A DNA stretch of 64,000 nucleotides from Ligilactobacillus aviarius subsp. aviarius DSM 20655 (lineage in GTDB: Bacteria > Bacillota > Bacilli > Lactobacillales > Lactobacillaceae): the NCBI RefSeq assembly GCF_001436315.1, contig NZ_AYZA01000019.1, positions 86,189-150,188 of the forward strand, given 5' to 3'. This document shows, in pieces, positions 24,846 to 34,640 of the stretch. The notes under the pieces were generated by a model. That model saw only the letters and a program-made list of their open reading frames with translations. It was not told where the DNA came from and did not search any database. The position numbers and the translations under genes were made by a program. The first letter of the stretch is position 1, and each line of letters opens with the position of its first letter.

Positions 24846-25608
24846 CGATCATCAATTAACGTTTAAAGTTGAAAAATTTGAAGGCCCGTTGGATTTGTTA
24901 TTGCACTTGATTCGTCAGAATAAAATGAACATCAATGATATTCCAATGGCTGAGATTACTGCCCAGTACATCGATTATTTACATCAAATGCAAACTTTGA
25001 AGCTCGATGTTGCTGGGGAGTATTTGGTTATGGCGGCAATGCTGTTAAACATTAAGAGTAAGATGTTGCTGCCAACCGAACAGGAACAAGCAGAAGAATT
25101 TGAAGAAAATTATGAGGACCCGCGGGAAGAGTTGGTCCAGCAATTGATTCTTCACCAGACATTTCAGGATGCTGGAACCCAGTTGCAGGTCCTTGCAACT
25201 GAGCGGCAAAAACAATATTCGCGTGAGCAGGCAACTATTCCGGCAGACGCTAAACTTGGCAAGTTGTCAGATGAAGAATTGTCAACGGAAATGTTGCAAC
25301 GAGCTTTTGCCCGAATGATTGCTCAACGGAAAATTGCCAAACCGGTTCGCCGGAAACTTGAAACTGAGAAGTATACCATTAAAGGTGAAATTAAACGGGT
25401 CCAGCAACGAATTCAAGAAGCTGCGCAGCCGCTTGAATTTCAAAGTTTATTTGGCGACCAAATTGAAGCAGAACAGCTGGTAACGACTTTTCTTGCGTTG
25501 CTTGAATTAACCAAACGGGGCGAGGTAACCGTTAGTCAAACGACTCAGTTAGGACCAATTATTTTAGAAAGAGGAACGAAGAATGCTGTCAAACCAAGCA
25601 AAGGTTGA
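24826..25608 (+). CDS. scpA: Segregation and condensation protein A
   Basis: 260 residues from ATG 24826 inside the end of ribT (20-base overlap); this start gives a normal kleisin N-terminus, TFKVEKFEGPLDLLLHLIRQNKM. The middle contains INDIPMAEITAQYIDYLHQM and EYLVMAAMLLNIKSKMLLP, followed by an acidic linker and a C-terminal winged helix ending RGEVTVSQTTQLGPI. ScpA bridges the SMC heads and forms the condensin complex with ScpB, whose gene overlaps this one. Confidence 0.95.
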   Translation: MKANTNNDHQLTFKVEKFEGPLDLLLHLIRQNKMNINDIPMAEITAQYIDYLHQMQTLKLDVAGEYLVMAAMLLNIKSKMLLPTEQEQAEEFEENYEDPREELVQQLILHQTFQDAGTQLQVLATERQKQYSREQATIPADAKLGKLSDEELSTEMLQRAFARMIAQRKIAKPVRRKLETEKYTIKGEIKRVQQRIQEAAQPLEFQSLFGDQIEAEQLVTTFLALLELTKRGEVTVSQTTQLGPIILERGTKNAVKPSKG

Positions 25609-26179
25609 AAGCCTGATTTTCGTAAGCGGAAATGAAGGTATATCGATCACCGATCTTGCTCACTTAACGGGCTTGTTAAAACCAGCAATTAATGAACAAT
25701 TAAAATTGCTGATAAAAAAGTATAATACTGATAAGACTTGCAGTTTCGAATTGGTTCAAACGGGTGAAACGGTTAAATTTACAACTAAAAAGGCGTTTGC
25801 CCCATTGATCAAAAGCTACTTTGAAGCTCCGGCAACGACCACGCTTTCGCAGGCAGCAATTGAAACCTTGGCGATTATCGCGTATAAGCAGCCGATTACC
25901 CGGATTGATATTGAAGAGATTCGTGGTGTTAAGGCGAGCGGAATGATTCAAAAATTAATGGCGTTGGAACTGATCAAGGAAGATGGGCGGTTAGATGTTC
26001 CTGGACGGCCGATTTTATACTCAACGACGGAAAAGTTTCTTGATCACTTTGGAATCAAGTCGTTGGATGAATTACCGCCGCTTCCACAAGATGAAGCAGA
26101 TGAGTCAAATGATAATGAAAGTGATCCAAACGATTTAATGGAATTATTTGAAAAAACAATTGGAAAGGAGGAAGAATAA
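25583..26179 (+). CDS. scpB: Segregation and condensation protein B
   Basis: 198 residues; ATG 25583 lies 26 bases inside scpA after AGAGGAACG, so the two are translationally coupled. Two winged-helix domains: KVESLIFVSGNEGISITDLAHLTG at the N-terminus and LSQAAIETLAIIAYKQPITRIDIEEIRGV with ELIKEDGRLDVPGRPILYSTT in the second. The acidic tail after about 165 is typical. It dimerises and binds ScpA in the SMC complex. The stop overlaps the rluB start (TAATG). Confidence 0.95.
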   Translation: MLSNQAKVESLIFVSGNEGISITDLAHLTGLLKPAINEQLKLLIKKYNTDKTCSFELVQTGETVKFTTKKAFAPLIKSYFEAPATTTLSQAAIETLAIIAYKQPITRIDIEEIRGVKASGMIQKLMALELIKEDGRLDVPGRPILYSTTEKFLDHFGIKSLDELPPLPQDEADESNDNESDPNDLMELFEKTIGKEEE

Positions 26180-26916
26180 TGGCAGAACGACTGCAAAAGG
26201 TAATGGCCCAAGCGGGTGTTGCTTCACGGCGGGCCAGCGAAAAGATGATTTTGGACGGCAAAGTGAAGGTCAACGGGAAGGTCGTCACCCAGTTAGGAAC
26301 GAAGGTAACGGGCAACGATGCGGTTGAAGTTAATGGCAAATTAATTGAACAGGCCGAAACGAAGGAATATTTTCTTTTCTATAAACCGCGTGGCGTGATT
26401 TCAGCAGCCAAGGATAATAAAGGACGGAAAGTTGTTACGGATTATTTTAGCGACATTCCGGTTCGGTTATATCCGGTTGGCCGGTTAGATTATGATACTT
26501 CAGGATTATTGATCATGACGAATGATGGTAAATTAGCGAATATGCTGATGCATCCGCGGTACAAGATTGAAAAGACCTACGTGGCAAAAGTTAAAGGAAT
26601 TCCAACAAATGATGACTTAAAACATTTGCGTTTAGGCGTGAAGTTGGATGCCAAGCATAAATCTGCGCCAGCCAAAGCAAAGATCCTATCAAGTGATAAA
26701 CGCAGCGACACGGCAATTGTATCATTAACGATTCATGAAGGCCGGTATCACCAGGTAAAATTGATGCTTGAAAAGGTTGGGCACCCGGTGAAAAAGCTGA
26801 AACGCGAAAAGTATGGTTTCCTGACGCTTGACGGGTTGACGGCAGGTCAATTCCGGCCGTTATCACATAACGAAATTCGCAATCTTGAAAAATTAGTCGA
26901 AGGAAAACGATTTTAA
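26179..26916 (+). CDS. rluB: 23S rRNA pseudouridine synthase B
   Basis: 245 residues. An N-terminal S4 domain (about 2-50, LQKVMAQAGVASRRASEKMI) precedes a pseudouridine synthase domain with catalytic Asp104 in VGRLDYDTSGLLIMTNDG and ALRHRRYHQVK-like EGRYHQVKLMLEKVGHPVKKLKR. It modifies helix 89-93 region uridine in 23S rRNA in the known family members (RluB/RsuA group). GGAGG precedes ATG 26179. Last gene of ribT-scpA-scpB-rluB. Confidence 0.93.
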   Translation: MAERLQKVMAQAGVASRRASEKMILDGKVKVNGKVVTQLGTKVTGNDAVEVNGKLIEQAETKEYFLFYKPRGVISAAKDNKGRKVVTDYFSDIPVRLYPVGRLDYDTSGLLIMTNDGKLANMLMHPRYKIEKTYVAKVKGIPTNDDLKHLRLGVKLDAKHKSAPAKAKILSSDKRSDTAIVSLTIHEGRYHQVKLMLEKVGHPVKKLKREKYGFLTLDGLTAGQFRPLSHNEIRNLEKLVEGKRF

Positions 26917-26973
26917 CTTTGACAACTAAGAAATTTAAAATTAGAATTGATTTAAATTAAATAGTAATCTGAA

Positions 26974-27156
26974 TGTCTTCAGGGCAGGGTGTGATTCCCG
27001 ACCGGCGGTGACAGTCCGCTACTCCGCAAGGATCGAACCGGTGAAATTCCGATACCGACAGTAAAGTCTGGATGGAAGAAGATACAAAAAGATTTGCAAC
27101 TGGCAGCAATGTCAGGTTATTTGCATGTATCTCCTTCTAAATTTGATTTAGGAGGA
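26974..27156 (+). promoter_or_regulatory. FMN riboswitch with Shine-Dalgarno sequestration
   Basis: The aptamer covers 26974-27084: conserved AGGGCAGGGTGTGATTCCC, ACCGGCGGTGACAGTCCGC, GAACCGGTGAAATTCCG and CCGACAGTAAAGTCTGGATG, closed by TCTTC/GAAGA. The segment 27132-27141 pairs fully with 27147-27156 and hides the GGAGG at 27151-27155. An alternative pairing of 27075-27085 with 27127-27137 (10 of 11) would free the site but uses the 3' strand of the closing aptamer stem. FMN binding should therefore block translation of ribU. Confidence 0.93.
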
Positions 27157-27163
27157 TTTTTTT

Positions 27164-27715
27164 ATGAAAAAATCATGGCGAAATTTAACGATTGCAGCGC
27201 TTTTAGGAGCGATGGCATACCTTTTGATGTACATTGCAATTCCAATTATTCCAATCGTTCCCTACATGACGTTGGATTTTTCCGGAATTCCAATTTTACT
27301 AGCATTTTTGATTTTTGGGCGCAAAGATGGCTATGTTGCACTGCTCATTAAAGAGCTTTTACACCTGATTTTGGCAGGAATAGCAATCAGTAATTTAATT
27401 GGGGTTCTGGCAGATGCGATTGCGTTGATTGTCTTCATCGAAATTTTTAATTATTTCTCAAAAGCGGGTACCCAGCACTATGTTCGCGCAATTGCACTTG
27501 CCACATTAGGAATGACGGTAATCATGGCGGCTGCCAATTATTGGATCATTACGCCGCTGTACATTAAAGTTTTAGGAATGAAAATTACCATTCCGCTTGT
27601 TAAAATGGTTTTGCTCGGTGTTGTGCCGTTTAATTTGATCAAAGGAATCGTGATTGGTGGGTTGACAACTTTACTGGTTCCAAAATTGAGAAAAGTGTTA
27701 ACGGTTGCGCGTTAA
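27164..27715 (+). CDS. ribU: Riboflavin ECF transporter S component
   Basis: 183 residues, about six hydrophobic segments: AALLGAMAYLLMYIAIPIIP, then MTLDFSGIPILLAFLIFGRKDGYVALLIKELLHLI, the RibU-type DFSGIP and KE-LL region, and GVVPFNLIKGIVIGGLTTLLVPKL at the end. ATG 27164 is 8 bases after GGAGG. The FMN riboswitch directly upstream confirms the substrate group. RibU binds riboflavin and works with the shared EcfA-EcfA'-EcfT energising module, which is not in this window. Confidence 0.94.
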   Translation: MKKSWRNLTIAALLGAMAYLLMYIAIPIIPIVPYMTLDFSGIPILLAFLIFGRKDGYVALLIKELLHLILAGIAISNLIGVLADAIALIVFIEIFNYFSKAGTQHYVRAIALATLGMTVIMAAANYWIITPLYIKVLGMKITIPLVKMVLLGVVPFNLIKGIVIGGLTTLLVPKLRKVLTVAR

Positions 27716-27723
27716 TTGATTTT

Positions 27724-27751
27724 TAAAAGGCCGGTTAACGGTCTTTTTATT
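27724..27751 (+). terminator. Terminator after ribU
   Basis: AAAAGGCCG and CGGTCTTTTT form a stem with a GTTAA loop followed by T residues. Confidence 0.7.
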
Positions 27752-27815
27752 ATGCTGTGAAGTTGCTAAAAATGCTATAATTTTGATATTCATAACGATG
27801 AAGGGAGGCAACATA

Positions 27816-28856
27816 ATGACTGACTGGCATCTTCTCCATTTTTTCGATCAGCAGCAACCGCGAAAAGCAACGGTTTTACGGCAAATCTTAACGAATAAGC
27901 GTACTGGCTCCACGTTATTTTGGGGACTACGGTACCATTATTTGGACTACTTAAACGCCGTTCCGCGGTTGGATGTAAAAAAATTTGATGATGCGATCGA
28001 TGCTCTGATTGCCCAAAATTGGTTACATTCTTCAAGCCAGGGATTACTATTGACTTCTCACGGGCAGGAAGTGCTTGCGACGAAGCAAACACCGTATTCG
28101 TTTGCCGACCATCCGGAGTTGAATCAAAAGTTCGATTACCAGTTGTGGCAGGCAATTTTATTATTAATGGTTCAAGTTGCCTCGGAATATCGTTATCACA
28201 ATTCAAACTATTACGTTGCAAATCAAAACTTAAAGGCGCAGTTCTTAATTAAAAGCTGGTTGCAAGTTAACTCCTTTGAAACGCTTACGGCAGAAGTTTC
28301 AGAATGCCTTGAGCAATTTTTAGATCAATGTGATCCTGCCAAAGCTGATCTTTTTACCGCTAAATTAGTTGGACATACTCAAAATGGATTGTCAGATGGT
28401 CAGATTGCTTCCCAGCTTGGAATTTGTCCGTTAGAAGTTTCGTGGACGTGGCGGGATCTCGCATTTCAGTTTGCGGCCTTTGTTCAAGCACGGTCAAGCC
28501 TAAAAATCAGTCAACTTGTTCAGGTTACTGCCTTACCCGGAGCGTTGACCCCAACGATTCAGCAAACTGCAAGATTGTTTAACGAAGGAAAAACGGTTGA
28601 TCAAATCATCCAAATTCGACGGTTACGGCGCAGTACGATCGAGGAGCATTTGCAAGTATTGGCAATTTTCCAGTCAGATTTTCCGTATGAAAAAATTTTA
28701 AGTGAATCTGATTTGAAGACGTTGGTAAGGGTCTATGCGGGGACCGAGATTGATCAGTGGCGGTATGCAGACTTGCAGCAACAGGGCGTTGAATTGCCGT
28801 TTTTGAAATTTCGGCTTTACGCAATTATGAAAACGCATGGTGAATACAATGAATGA
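27816..28856 (+). CDS. YpbB-like helix-turn-helix protein
   Basis: 346 residues from ATG 27816 behind GGGAGG. N-terminal half helical and acidic without a clear motif; the C-terminus (about 255-340) has TARLFNEGKTVDQIIQIRRLRRSTIEEHLQVL, a helix-turn-helix of the kind found at the C-terminus of YpbB and of some RecQ helicases. The gene overlaps recQ by 8 bases. The ypbB-recQ pairing is conserved in Bacilli, so it is probably a DNA-binding partner of the helicase. Confidence 0.8.
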   Translation: MTDWHLLHFFDQQQPRKATVLRQILTNKRTGSTLFWGLRYHYLDYLNAVPRLDVKKFDDAIDALIAQNWLHSSSQGLLLTSHGQEVLATKQTPYSFADHPELNQKFDYQLWQAILLLMVQVASEYRYHNSNYYVANQNLKAQFLIKSWLQVNSFETLTAEVSECLEQFLDQCDPAKADLFTAKLVGHTQNGLSDGQIASQLGICPLEVSWTWRDLAFQFAAFVQARSSLKISQLVQVTALPGALTPTIQQTARLFNEGKTVDQIIQIRRLRRSTIEEHLQVLAIFQSDFPYEKILSESDLKTLVRVYAGTEIDQWRYADLQQQGVELPFLKFRLYAIMKTHGEYNE

Positions 28857-30309
28857 AAATAAAATTCAAACGAAATTACAGCAAGCCTTAAAACAAGAAT
28901 TTGGTTTCGAAGATTTTAAACCGGGTCAAGCTGAAACCTTAACGAGTTTGGTTGAAGGTCATTCAACCTTGGCGATTTTACCGACAGGAACGGGGAAGTC
29001 ACTTTGTTACCAGCTTTATGGAAAGTTCACTCATCAGCGGGTTTTGATCATTTCACCATTGATTTCATTAATGCAAGACCAGGTCGAACAAATGAAGTAT
29101 AATGGGATTTCGCAAGTGGTGGCGTTGAATTCAAAGTTAACGGGACAGGAACGCGACTTTGTGTTGCATAATTTGGCGAATTACCAGTTCATTTTTGCCT
29201 CGCCGGAAATTTTGCAAAATGAGTTGATTTTTAACCAGATCCAGCGGTTGCAGATTGGATTACTGGTCGTTGATGAAGCACATTGCATTGCAAAGTGGGG
29301 ACCAGATTTCCGACCGGATTATTTAATTTTAGGAAAGATTCGGCAACTGCTTGGACAACCGTTAACGTTGGCTTTGACCGCAACGGCAACGCCTGATGTT
29401 GAGATGGCGGTCAAAAAACAACTGCGGTTTGAAGATGATTCGCAAGTGATTCGGTATTCGATCGACCGGCCGAATATCTTTTTAAACGTTGAAGAAGTTG
29501 AGTCAGAAGCGGCGAAAATTGATCGGTTGCTTGAATTGGTGACCACGATTCAAGGACCGGGGTTAATTTACTTTTCAAGTAAGAAAAAGGCGGATGAAAT
29601 TGTTGAATTTTTATCGCGGAAGACGAGTTTGCGGGTTGCGGCCTACCATGCCGATTTGAATTTGGAAGACCGGTTCTCAATTCAGCATCAGTTCATTGAA
29701 AATCAATTGGATGTGATCTGTGCAACGAGTGCATTCGGAATGGGCGTTAATAAAAAGGATATCCGGTATGTGATCCACTATCATTTACCAGCAGATCTTG
29801 AAAGTTACGTTCAGGAAATTGGACGGGCCGGACGGGATGGCCAGCAAAGCATTGCGATTTTATTGTATGTTCCGGGAGATGAAAGTTTACAGTATACAAT
29901 GCAGATCGATTCGGCGCCGCAAAAAAATGAGATTGACTATTATTATCATCATCCGGAATTATTAAAAGACCTTCAAGATGAGAATCATCAATTTTTGAAG
30001 GCGTTTATCAATACTCAGATTTCGCTTCCACGGCTTGAAAGCTTTTTTACGAAGCATCGGCAAGATAAATCAGCAGCACTCAATCAAATGATTGCATATA
30101 TCCATACTGATCAATGCAAACGTCAATTTATTTTGGATGCATTTAAAGAAAATCGAACCGTTCAGCACAATGAAAAGTGTTGCCAAAGTGGGCCGGTGGA
30201 TGTCGCGTTGCTTGGATTGGAAAAACAGGAACAAGCGGAACCGAAATCAACAATCAAAATGCAAGATTATCGTCAGGTTCTTGCAGAATTATTTGCGCAA
30301 GAAAAATAA
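28849..30309 (+). CDS. recQ: ATP-dependent DNA helicase RecQ (RecS type)
   Basis: 486 residues from ATG 28849, which overlaps the end of the ypbB-like gene; ATG 28837 four codons earlier is a possible alternative. Motif I ILPTGTGKSLCYQL, motif II LLVVDEAHCIAKWGPDFRPDY, motif III LALTATATPDV, motif V ICATSAFGMGVNKKDIRYVIHY and motif VI QEIGRAGRDGQ. The C-terminus carries CKRQFILDAF with HNEKCCQSGPVD, the Cys cluster of the zinc-binding part, but no HRDC domain, so it is the shorter RecS-like form. It unwinds DNA during repair and recombination. Confidence 0.94.
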   Translation: MNENKIQTKLQQALKQEFGFEDFKPGQAETLTSLVEGHSTLAILPTGTGKSLCYQLYGKFTHQRVLIISPLISLMQDQVEQMKYNGISQVVALNSKLTGQERDFVLHNLANYQFIFASPEILQNELIFNQIQRLQIGLLVVDEAHCIAKWGPDFRPDYLILGKIRQLLGQPLTLALTATATPDVEMAVKKQLRFEDDSQVIRYSIDRPNIFLNVEEVESEAAKIDRLLELVTTIQGPGLIYFSSKKKADEIVEFLSRKTSLRVAAYHADLNLEDRFSIQHQFIENQLDVICATSAFGMGVNKKDIRYVIHYHLPADLESYVQEIGRAGRDGQQSIAILLYVPGDESLQYTMQIDSAPQKNEIDYYYHHPELLKDLQDENHQFLKAFINTQISLPRLESFFTKHRQDKSAALNQMIAYIHTDQCKRQFILDAFKENRTVQHNEKCCQSGPVDVALLGLEKQEQAEPKSTIKMQDYRQVLAELFAQEK

Positions 30310-30381
30310 ATTTAGTATGGTAAAATTATTTTGAGATGTGGTAAGATATTTGAGGACACGTTTTAGATATGGGGTGTAATT

Positions 30382-31035
30382 TTGAGTCAAAAAAAGTCAA
30401 ATGACCATGCAAAGAAGCCTTGGGAAAGTACTTTTGAAGAAGAAAAAGACGAACAAGGCAACTTATCACGGACCGCAAGACGTCAAAATACCAAGAAAAA
30501 TACGGCGTTAACGACGTCATTGCTGGTCGTGTTTATTATTATCATTATTGGTGTGGTAGGTCTTTATTTTTTATCGCAAAAAACGGCTAAGCAACATACA
30601 ACGCACAGCGACAAGATCGAAGTTGTATCTTCATCAAAGAAAAAGAAGAAATCCTCATCCAAGAAGATTGTAAAGAAGTCATCAAAGAAGGATGACAAGA
30701 AAAAGGATGAAAAGAAAGCTAGCTCAGTCGTAAGTCAACCTGCACAGCAACAAAATAATAATCAACAGCAAACGAATGCTCAGCAAGGAAATAACAACCA
30801 AGCTCAAGCAAATCAAACCCAACACAATACTACAAACCAGGGACAACAAAATCAGACTCAAGGTCAAACCAATAACCAACAAGGTGGCGGCAATGGGTAT
30901 GCAACAGTTGGCGCTGGTCAAGGAATTTACCGGGTAGCTGTAAATAACGGGTTAACCGTTCAACAATTATTGCAATTGAATCCAGGACTTGCTGGAACAG
31001 AACTTAAGCCAGGACAACAAGTTCGGGTCAAATAA
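30382..31035 (+). CDS. Membrane-anchored LysM protein
   Basis: 217 residues from TTG 30382 (GGGGTG five bases upstream). A charged N-terminus (about 1-45), one transmembrane helix (ALTTSLLVVFIIIIIGVVGLY, about 45-65), a lysine/serine-rich stretch (about 80-120), a Gln/Asn-rich linker (about 120-170) and a C-terminal LysM module (YRVAVNNGLTVQQLLQLNPG, TELKPGQQVRVK). It should sit in the membrane with LysM binding peptidoglycan. Its position after recQ and before cmk corresponds to ypbE of Bacillus. Confidence 0.85.
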   Translation: MSQKKSNDHAKKPWESTFEEEKDEQGNLSRTARRQNTKKNTALTTSLLVVFIIIIIGVVGLYFLSQKTAKQHTTHSDKIEVVSSSKKKKKSSSKKIVKKSSKKDDKKKDEKKASSVVSQPAQQQNNNQQQTNAQQGNNNQAQANQTQHNTTNQGQQNQTQGQTNNQQGGGNGYATVGAGQGIYRVAVNNGLTVQQLLQLNPGLAGTELKPGQQVRVK

Positions 31036-31045
31036 TAATTTAATT

Positions 31046-31080
31046 CGAGGTCAGACGAAGGTCGCGACCTCAATTTTTTT
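31046..31080 (+). terminator. Terminator after the LysM gene
   Basis: GAGGTC (31047-31052) pairs with GACCTC (31066-31071), followed by AATTTTTTT. Confidence 0.75.
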
Positions 31081-31106
31081 GAAAGAAACATCAGGAGGTT
31101 TATTTA

Positions 31107-31778
31107 ATGAAGAAAATTCAAGTAGCAATTGACGGGCCGGCATCAGCAGGGAAAAGTACCGTTGCAAAGATCGTTGCTAAGAAATTACATTTTATTTACT
31201 GTGATACGGGGGCAATGTACCGTTCAGTAACCTTTGCGGCGTTAAAAAATCACGTTAAGCTGGATGATGACCAGGCATTAAAGAAATTGCTTAAAACAAT
31301 TGAAATCCGGTTTGTTCCGGCTGAACCTGAACAACGGGTTTTTGTGAACGATGAAGAAGTTACCCAAGCAATTCGGACTCCTGAAATTACCAATAACGTT
31401 TCATTGGTATCCGCGCAACCAAGTGTGCGGGCTGAATTAACCAAACGGCAACAAGAAATTGCTGAAGCTGGCGGAATCGTAATGGACGGTCGGGATATCG
31501 GAACAACGGTTTTGCCAAATGCTGAAGTGAAGATCTTCTTGGTTGCCAGTGTCCATGAACGGGCAGTGCGGCGGTTTAAGGAAAACCAAACAAAGGGGAT
31601 CGACACACCGCTTGATATTCTTGAAAAGGAAATTGAAGAACGGGATTACAAGGATTCACACCGTGAAATTTCACCATTGACCCAAGCAAAAGATGCGGTT
31701 TTGGTCGACACAACGTCACTGACCATTGACCAAGTTGTTGATCAGATTTTAGAAATTATCAATCAAAAAACAAATTAA
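31107..31778 (+). CDS. cmk: Cytidylate kinase
   Basis: 223 residues. P-loop [18 protein letters not shown], then [18 protein letters not shown], the NMP-binding insert, [24 protein letters not shown], and the LID region [15 protein letters not shown] precedes ATG 31107. Phosphorylates CMP and dCMP. The cmk - S1-like gene - der order is conserved in Firmicutes. Confidence 0.96.
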   Translation: MKKIQVAIDGPASAGKSTVAKIVAKKLHFIYCDTGAMYRSVTFAALKNHVKLDDDQALKKLLKTIEIRFVPAEPEQRVFVNDEEVTQAIRTPEITNNVSLVSAQPSVRAELTKRQQEIAEAGGIVMDGRDIGTTVLPNAEVKIFLVASVHERAVRRFKENQTKGIDTPLDILEKEIEERDYKDSHREISPLTQAKDAVLVDTTSLTIDQVVDQILEIINQKTN

Positions 31779-31864
31779 TATTAAAATCATTAATAATACT
31801 GGAAATATTTATAAATATCAGTTAAAATACTATTTAGAGTTAGTCGTTAAGGAGGACATTGTCC

Positions 31865-33064
31865 ATGAGTGAATCAGAAAACAAGGATTTATTAGAAGCT
31901 TTAAACAGCGTTAAGGAGGTAAATGTCGGCGACGTCGTTAAAGGCGAAGTTTTGGCATTTGATGAGAATAAGCAAGTTATCGTTGGTATTGAAGGAACAG
32001 GTGTCGAAGGTGTCGTTCCTGCCCGTGAATTAGGCGTTAAGGCAGACGAACTTGAAGACAAAGTAAGTGTCGGCGACATGTTAGACTTAGTTGTTATTTC
32101 TAAGATCGGTTCCGACAAAGAAGGCGGCAGCTTCTTATTGTCACAACGTCGTTTACAAGCTCGCAAAGTTTGGGATGATATCGAAAAGAAATTTGAAAAT
32201 GGTGAAACAATTACAGCACCTGTAACGCAAGTTGTTAAGGGTGGTTTAGTTGTTGATGCCGGTGTTCGTGGATTTATCCCAGCTTCAATGATTTCAGACC
32301 GTTATGTTGAAGACTTGAACCAATACAAGGGTCAAGAACTTAAGTTACAAATCGTTGAAATCGAACCAAGCGAAAACCGTTTGATCTTATCACACAAGGA
32401 AGCCGCTAAAGAAGAACGTGAAGCACAACGGAAAGAAGCAATGGACAAGTTAACGGTTGGTGAAACCGTTGAAGGTAAAGTTGCACGCTTAACAAACTTT
32501 GGTGCATTCATCGACCTTGGTGGCGTTGACGGTTTAGTTCACGTTTCAGAAATTTCATACGATCACGTAAACAAGCCATCAGATGTTTTGAAGGTTGGTC
32601 AAGATGTGAAGGTTAAGGTCCTTGATGTTGATGAAGAACACGGCCGAATCTCATTATCAATCAAACAAACATTACCACAACCATGGGATGAAGTTGGCGA
32701 AAAGATTGCTGAAGGCGATGTTCTTGACGGAACAGTTAAACGCTTAACAAGCTTTGGTGCATTCGTTGAAGTTATGCCTGGGGTTGAAGGTTTGGTTCAT
32801 ATTTCACAAATCTCACACAAGCACATTGCAACTCCAAACGAAGTCTTAGAACCAGGTCAAGAAGTTAAGGTTAAAGTTCTTAGCGTTGACCCAGCAGCTC
32901 ACCGTTTGGCATTGTCAATCAAAGCTTTACAAGAAAAGCCAGCAGCTGAAAAGTCAGCTCCAAAGAAGAATAACAATAATGCTAAGAAAGTTGAAATCCC
33001 AGAAGAAGAAACAGGATTTACTTTAGGCGACATTATTGGTGACGAATTAAAAGACCAAAAATAA
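31865..33064 (+). CDS. rpsA: S1-domain RNA-binding protein (ribosomal protein S1-like)
   Basis: 399 residues from ATG 31865 (GGAGG nine bases upstream; TTG 31859 is a weaker choice). Four S1 domains: about 15-85 ([22 protein letters not shown]), 103-170, 188-258 ([22 protein letters not shown]) and 275-345 ([20 protein letters not shown]), then a Lys/Asn-rich tail. Domains three and four are the most canonical. Firmicute S1 homologues (YpfD) are shorter than the six-domain E. coli S1; the role is mRNA binding on the ribosome, though essentiality varies. Confidence 0.93.
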   Translation: MSESENKDLLEALNSVKEVNVGDVVKGEVLAFDENKQVIVGIEGTGVEGVVPARELGVKADELEDKVSVGDMLDLVVISKIGSDKEGGSFLLSQRRLQARKVWDDIEKKFENGETITAPVTQVVKGGLVVDAGVRGFIPASMISDRYVEDLNQYKGQELKLQIVEIEPSENRLILSHKEAAKEEREAQRKEAMDKLTVGETVEGKVARLTNFGAFIDLGGVDGLVHVSEISYDHVNKPSDVLKVGQDVKVKVLDVDEEHGRISLSIKQTLPQPWDEVGEKIAEGDVLDGTVKRLTSFGAFVEVMPGVEGLVHISQISHKHIATPNEVLEPGQEVKVKVLSVDPAAHRLALSIKALQEKPAAEKSAPKKNNNNAKKVEIPEEETGFTLGDIIGDELKDQK

Positions 33065-33084
33065 TTTAATTTAAATTCTTAATT

Positions 33085-33126
33085 GATGGCCTAAAAGCAT
33101 GACTTTTAGGTCATCTTTTGTTTTTT
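33085..33126 (+). terminator. Terminator after the S1 gene
   Basis: GGCCTAAAAG and CTTTTAGGTC form a strong stem followed by a T-rich run with TTTTTT. Confidence 0.85.
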
Positions 33127-33153
33127 AAATCTTTTCAGAATGGAGGGAATTAA

Positions 33154-34464
33154 ATGGCAAATCCAGTAGTTGCAATTGTTGGCCGGCCAAATGTCGGTAA
33201 ATCAACAATTTTTAACCGGGTCGCAGGTGAACGAATCTCAATCGTTGAAGATACCCCCGGGGTTACTCGTGATCGAATTTACACGCATTGTGAATGGCTT
33301 GGAAAGAAATTTAATATGATCGATACTGGTGGGATTGATATTGGTGATGAACCATTTATCACCCAGATTACCGAACAAGCTGAAATTGCGATCGATGAAG
33401 CCGATGTAATTATCTTTGTTGTGAGCGCCCGCGAAGGCGTGACGGATGCCGATGAAAAGGTTGCAAAGATCCTTTACAAGACAGATAAGCCTGTCTTTTT
33501 GGCGGTTAATAAGGTCGACAATCCCGAAATGCGGAATGAAATTTATGATTTCTATTCATTAGGATTCGGTGATCCAATGCCAATTTCTGGGGTTCACGGA
33601 ATTGGAATCGGTGACTTGTTAGATAAGGTCATCAATGCCTTTCCTGAAAATGCCGATCAAGAAGAAGATCAGAGTATTAAGTTCAGCTTTATCGGCCGGC
33701 CAAATGTTGGGAAATCATCACTGGTAAACGCAATGCTTGGCGAAAACCGGGTGATTGTTTCAAATATCGAAGGAACAACCCGGGATGCAATCGATACGAA
33801 GTTCCAAACAGAAGACGGAACGGAATATACAATGATCGATACGGCCGGAATTCGGAAAAAAGGCAAGGTTTATGAAAATACCGAAAAATACTCTGTCTTG
33901 CGGGCGATGCAAGCCATTGATCGTTCAGATGTAGTTTGTGTTGTGCTGAATGCCGAAGAAGGAATTCGTGAACAGGATAAACACGTTGCCGGGTATGCGC
34001 ATGAAGCTGGTCGTGGCGTAATTATTGTCGTTAATAAGTGGGATACCTTGAAGAAGAATAGCCACTCAATGGCAGACTTTGAAAAGGCTATTCGGCAAGA
34101 ATTCCAATACCTAAGTTACGCGCCAATCGTTTTTGTTTCAGCCAAGACGCATCAACGGCTGAATACGTTGCCGGCATTGATCAAGAAGGTTAATACCAAC
34201 CATGAACGGCGGATTACATCATCTGTCTTGAATGAAGTGATCTTGGATGCGATTGCTCAAAATCCAACTCCAACTGACAATGGCAAGCGGTTGCGGATCT
34301 ACTATGCAACCCAGGTTTCAGTTAAACCGCCGACATTTGTTGTCTTTGTCAATGACCCTGATTTGATGCACTTTTCATACGAACGATTCCTTGAAAATCA
34401 GATTCGGGCGTCATTTGACTTTACGGGAACCCCGGTTCATTTAATTATTCGGCGGCGTAAATAA
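33154..34464 (+). CDS. der: Ribosome-assembly GTPase Der (EngA)
   Basis: 436 residues with two tandem GTPase domains: [14 protein letters not shown] (about 10), [12 protein letters not shown] (about 117) in the first; [15 protein letters not shown] (about 180), [12 protein letters not shown] (about 295) in the second; and a C-terminal KH-like domain (about 350-436). GGAGG precedes ATG 33154. Needed for 50S subunit maturation. Confidence 0.97.
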   Translation: MANPVVAIVGRPNVGKSTIFNRVAGERISIVEDTPGVTRDRIYTHCEWLGKKFNMIDTGGIDIGDEPFITQITEQAEIAIDEADVIIFVVSAREGVTDADEKVAKILYKTDKPVFLAVNKVDNPEMRNEIYDFYSLGFGDPMPISGVHGIGIGDLLDKVINAFPENADQEEDQSIKFSFIGRPNVGKSSLVNAMLGENRVIVSNIEGTTRDAIDTKFQTEDGTEYTMIDTAGIRKKGKVYENTEKYSVLRAMQAIDRSDVVCVVLNAEEGIREQDKHVAGYAHEAGRGVIIVVNKWDTLKKNSHSMADFEKAIRQEFQYLSYAPIVFVSAKTHQRLNTLPALIKKVNTNHERRITSSVLNEVILDAIAQNPTPTDNGKRLRIYYATQVSVKPPTFVVFVNDPDLMHFSYERFLENQIRASFDFTGTPVHLIIRRRK

Positions 34465-34512
34465 TAAACGGTTACAAACATCCTAATTTTGCTTAATTTA
34501 TATTGAAAAGCC

Positions 34513-34541
34513 TTGTTATATTAGGTTTTGTATGCTATCTT
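34513..34541 (+). promoter_or_regulatory. Promoter of hup
   Basis: TTGTTA (34513-34518), 17 bases, TATCTT (34536-34541). The leader that follows, about 90 nt, holds the inverted pair CAATGA/TCATTG (34551-34570) and the perfect palindrome AGTTGTACAACT (34602-34613). Confidence 0.5.
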
Positions 34542-34640
34542 AATTATTGAGCAATGATTTGTTAGTCATTGTGTCAATCATTAATTTGATATTCAATAAC
34601 AAGTTGTACAACTGTTATCTATTCGAGGAGGTGGAAACAC

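Noticed and set aside
27094-27351. An 85-codon plus-strand frame overlapping the FMN riboswitch expression platform and ribU
   Set aside because: Wrong frame relative to ribU; the region is explained by the riboswitch and the ribU start.
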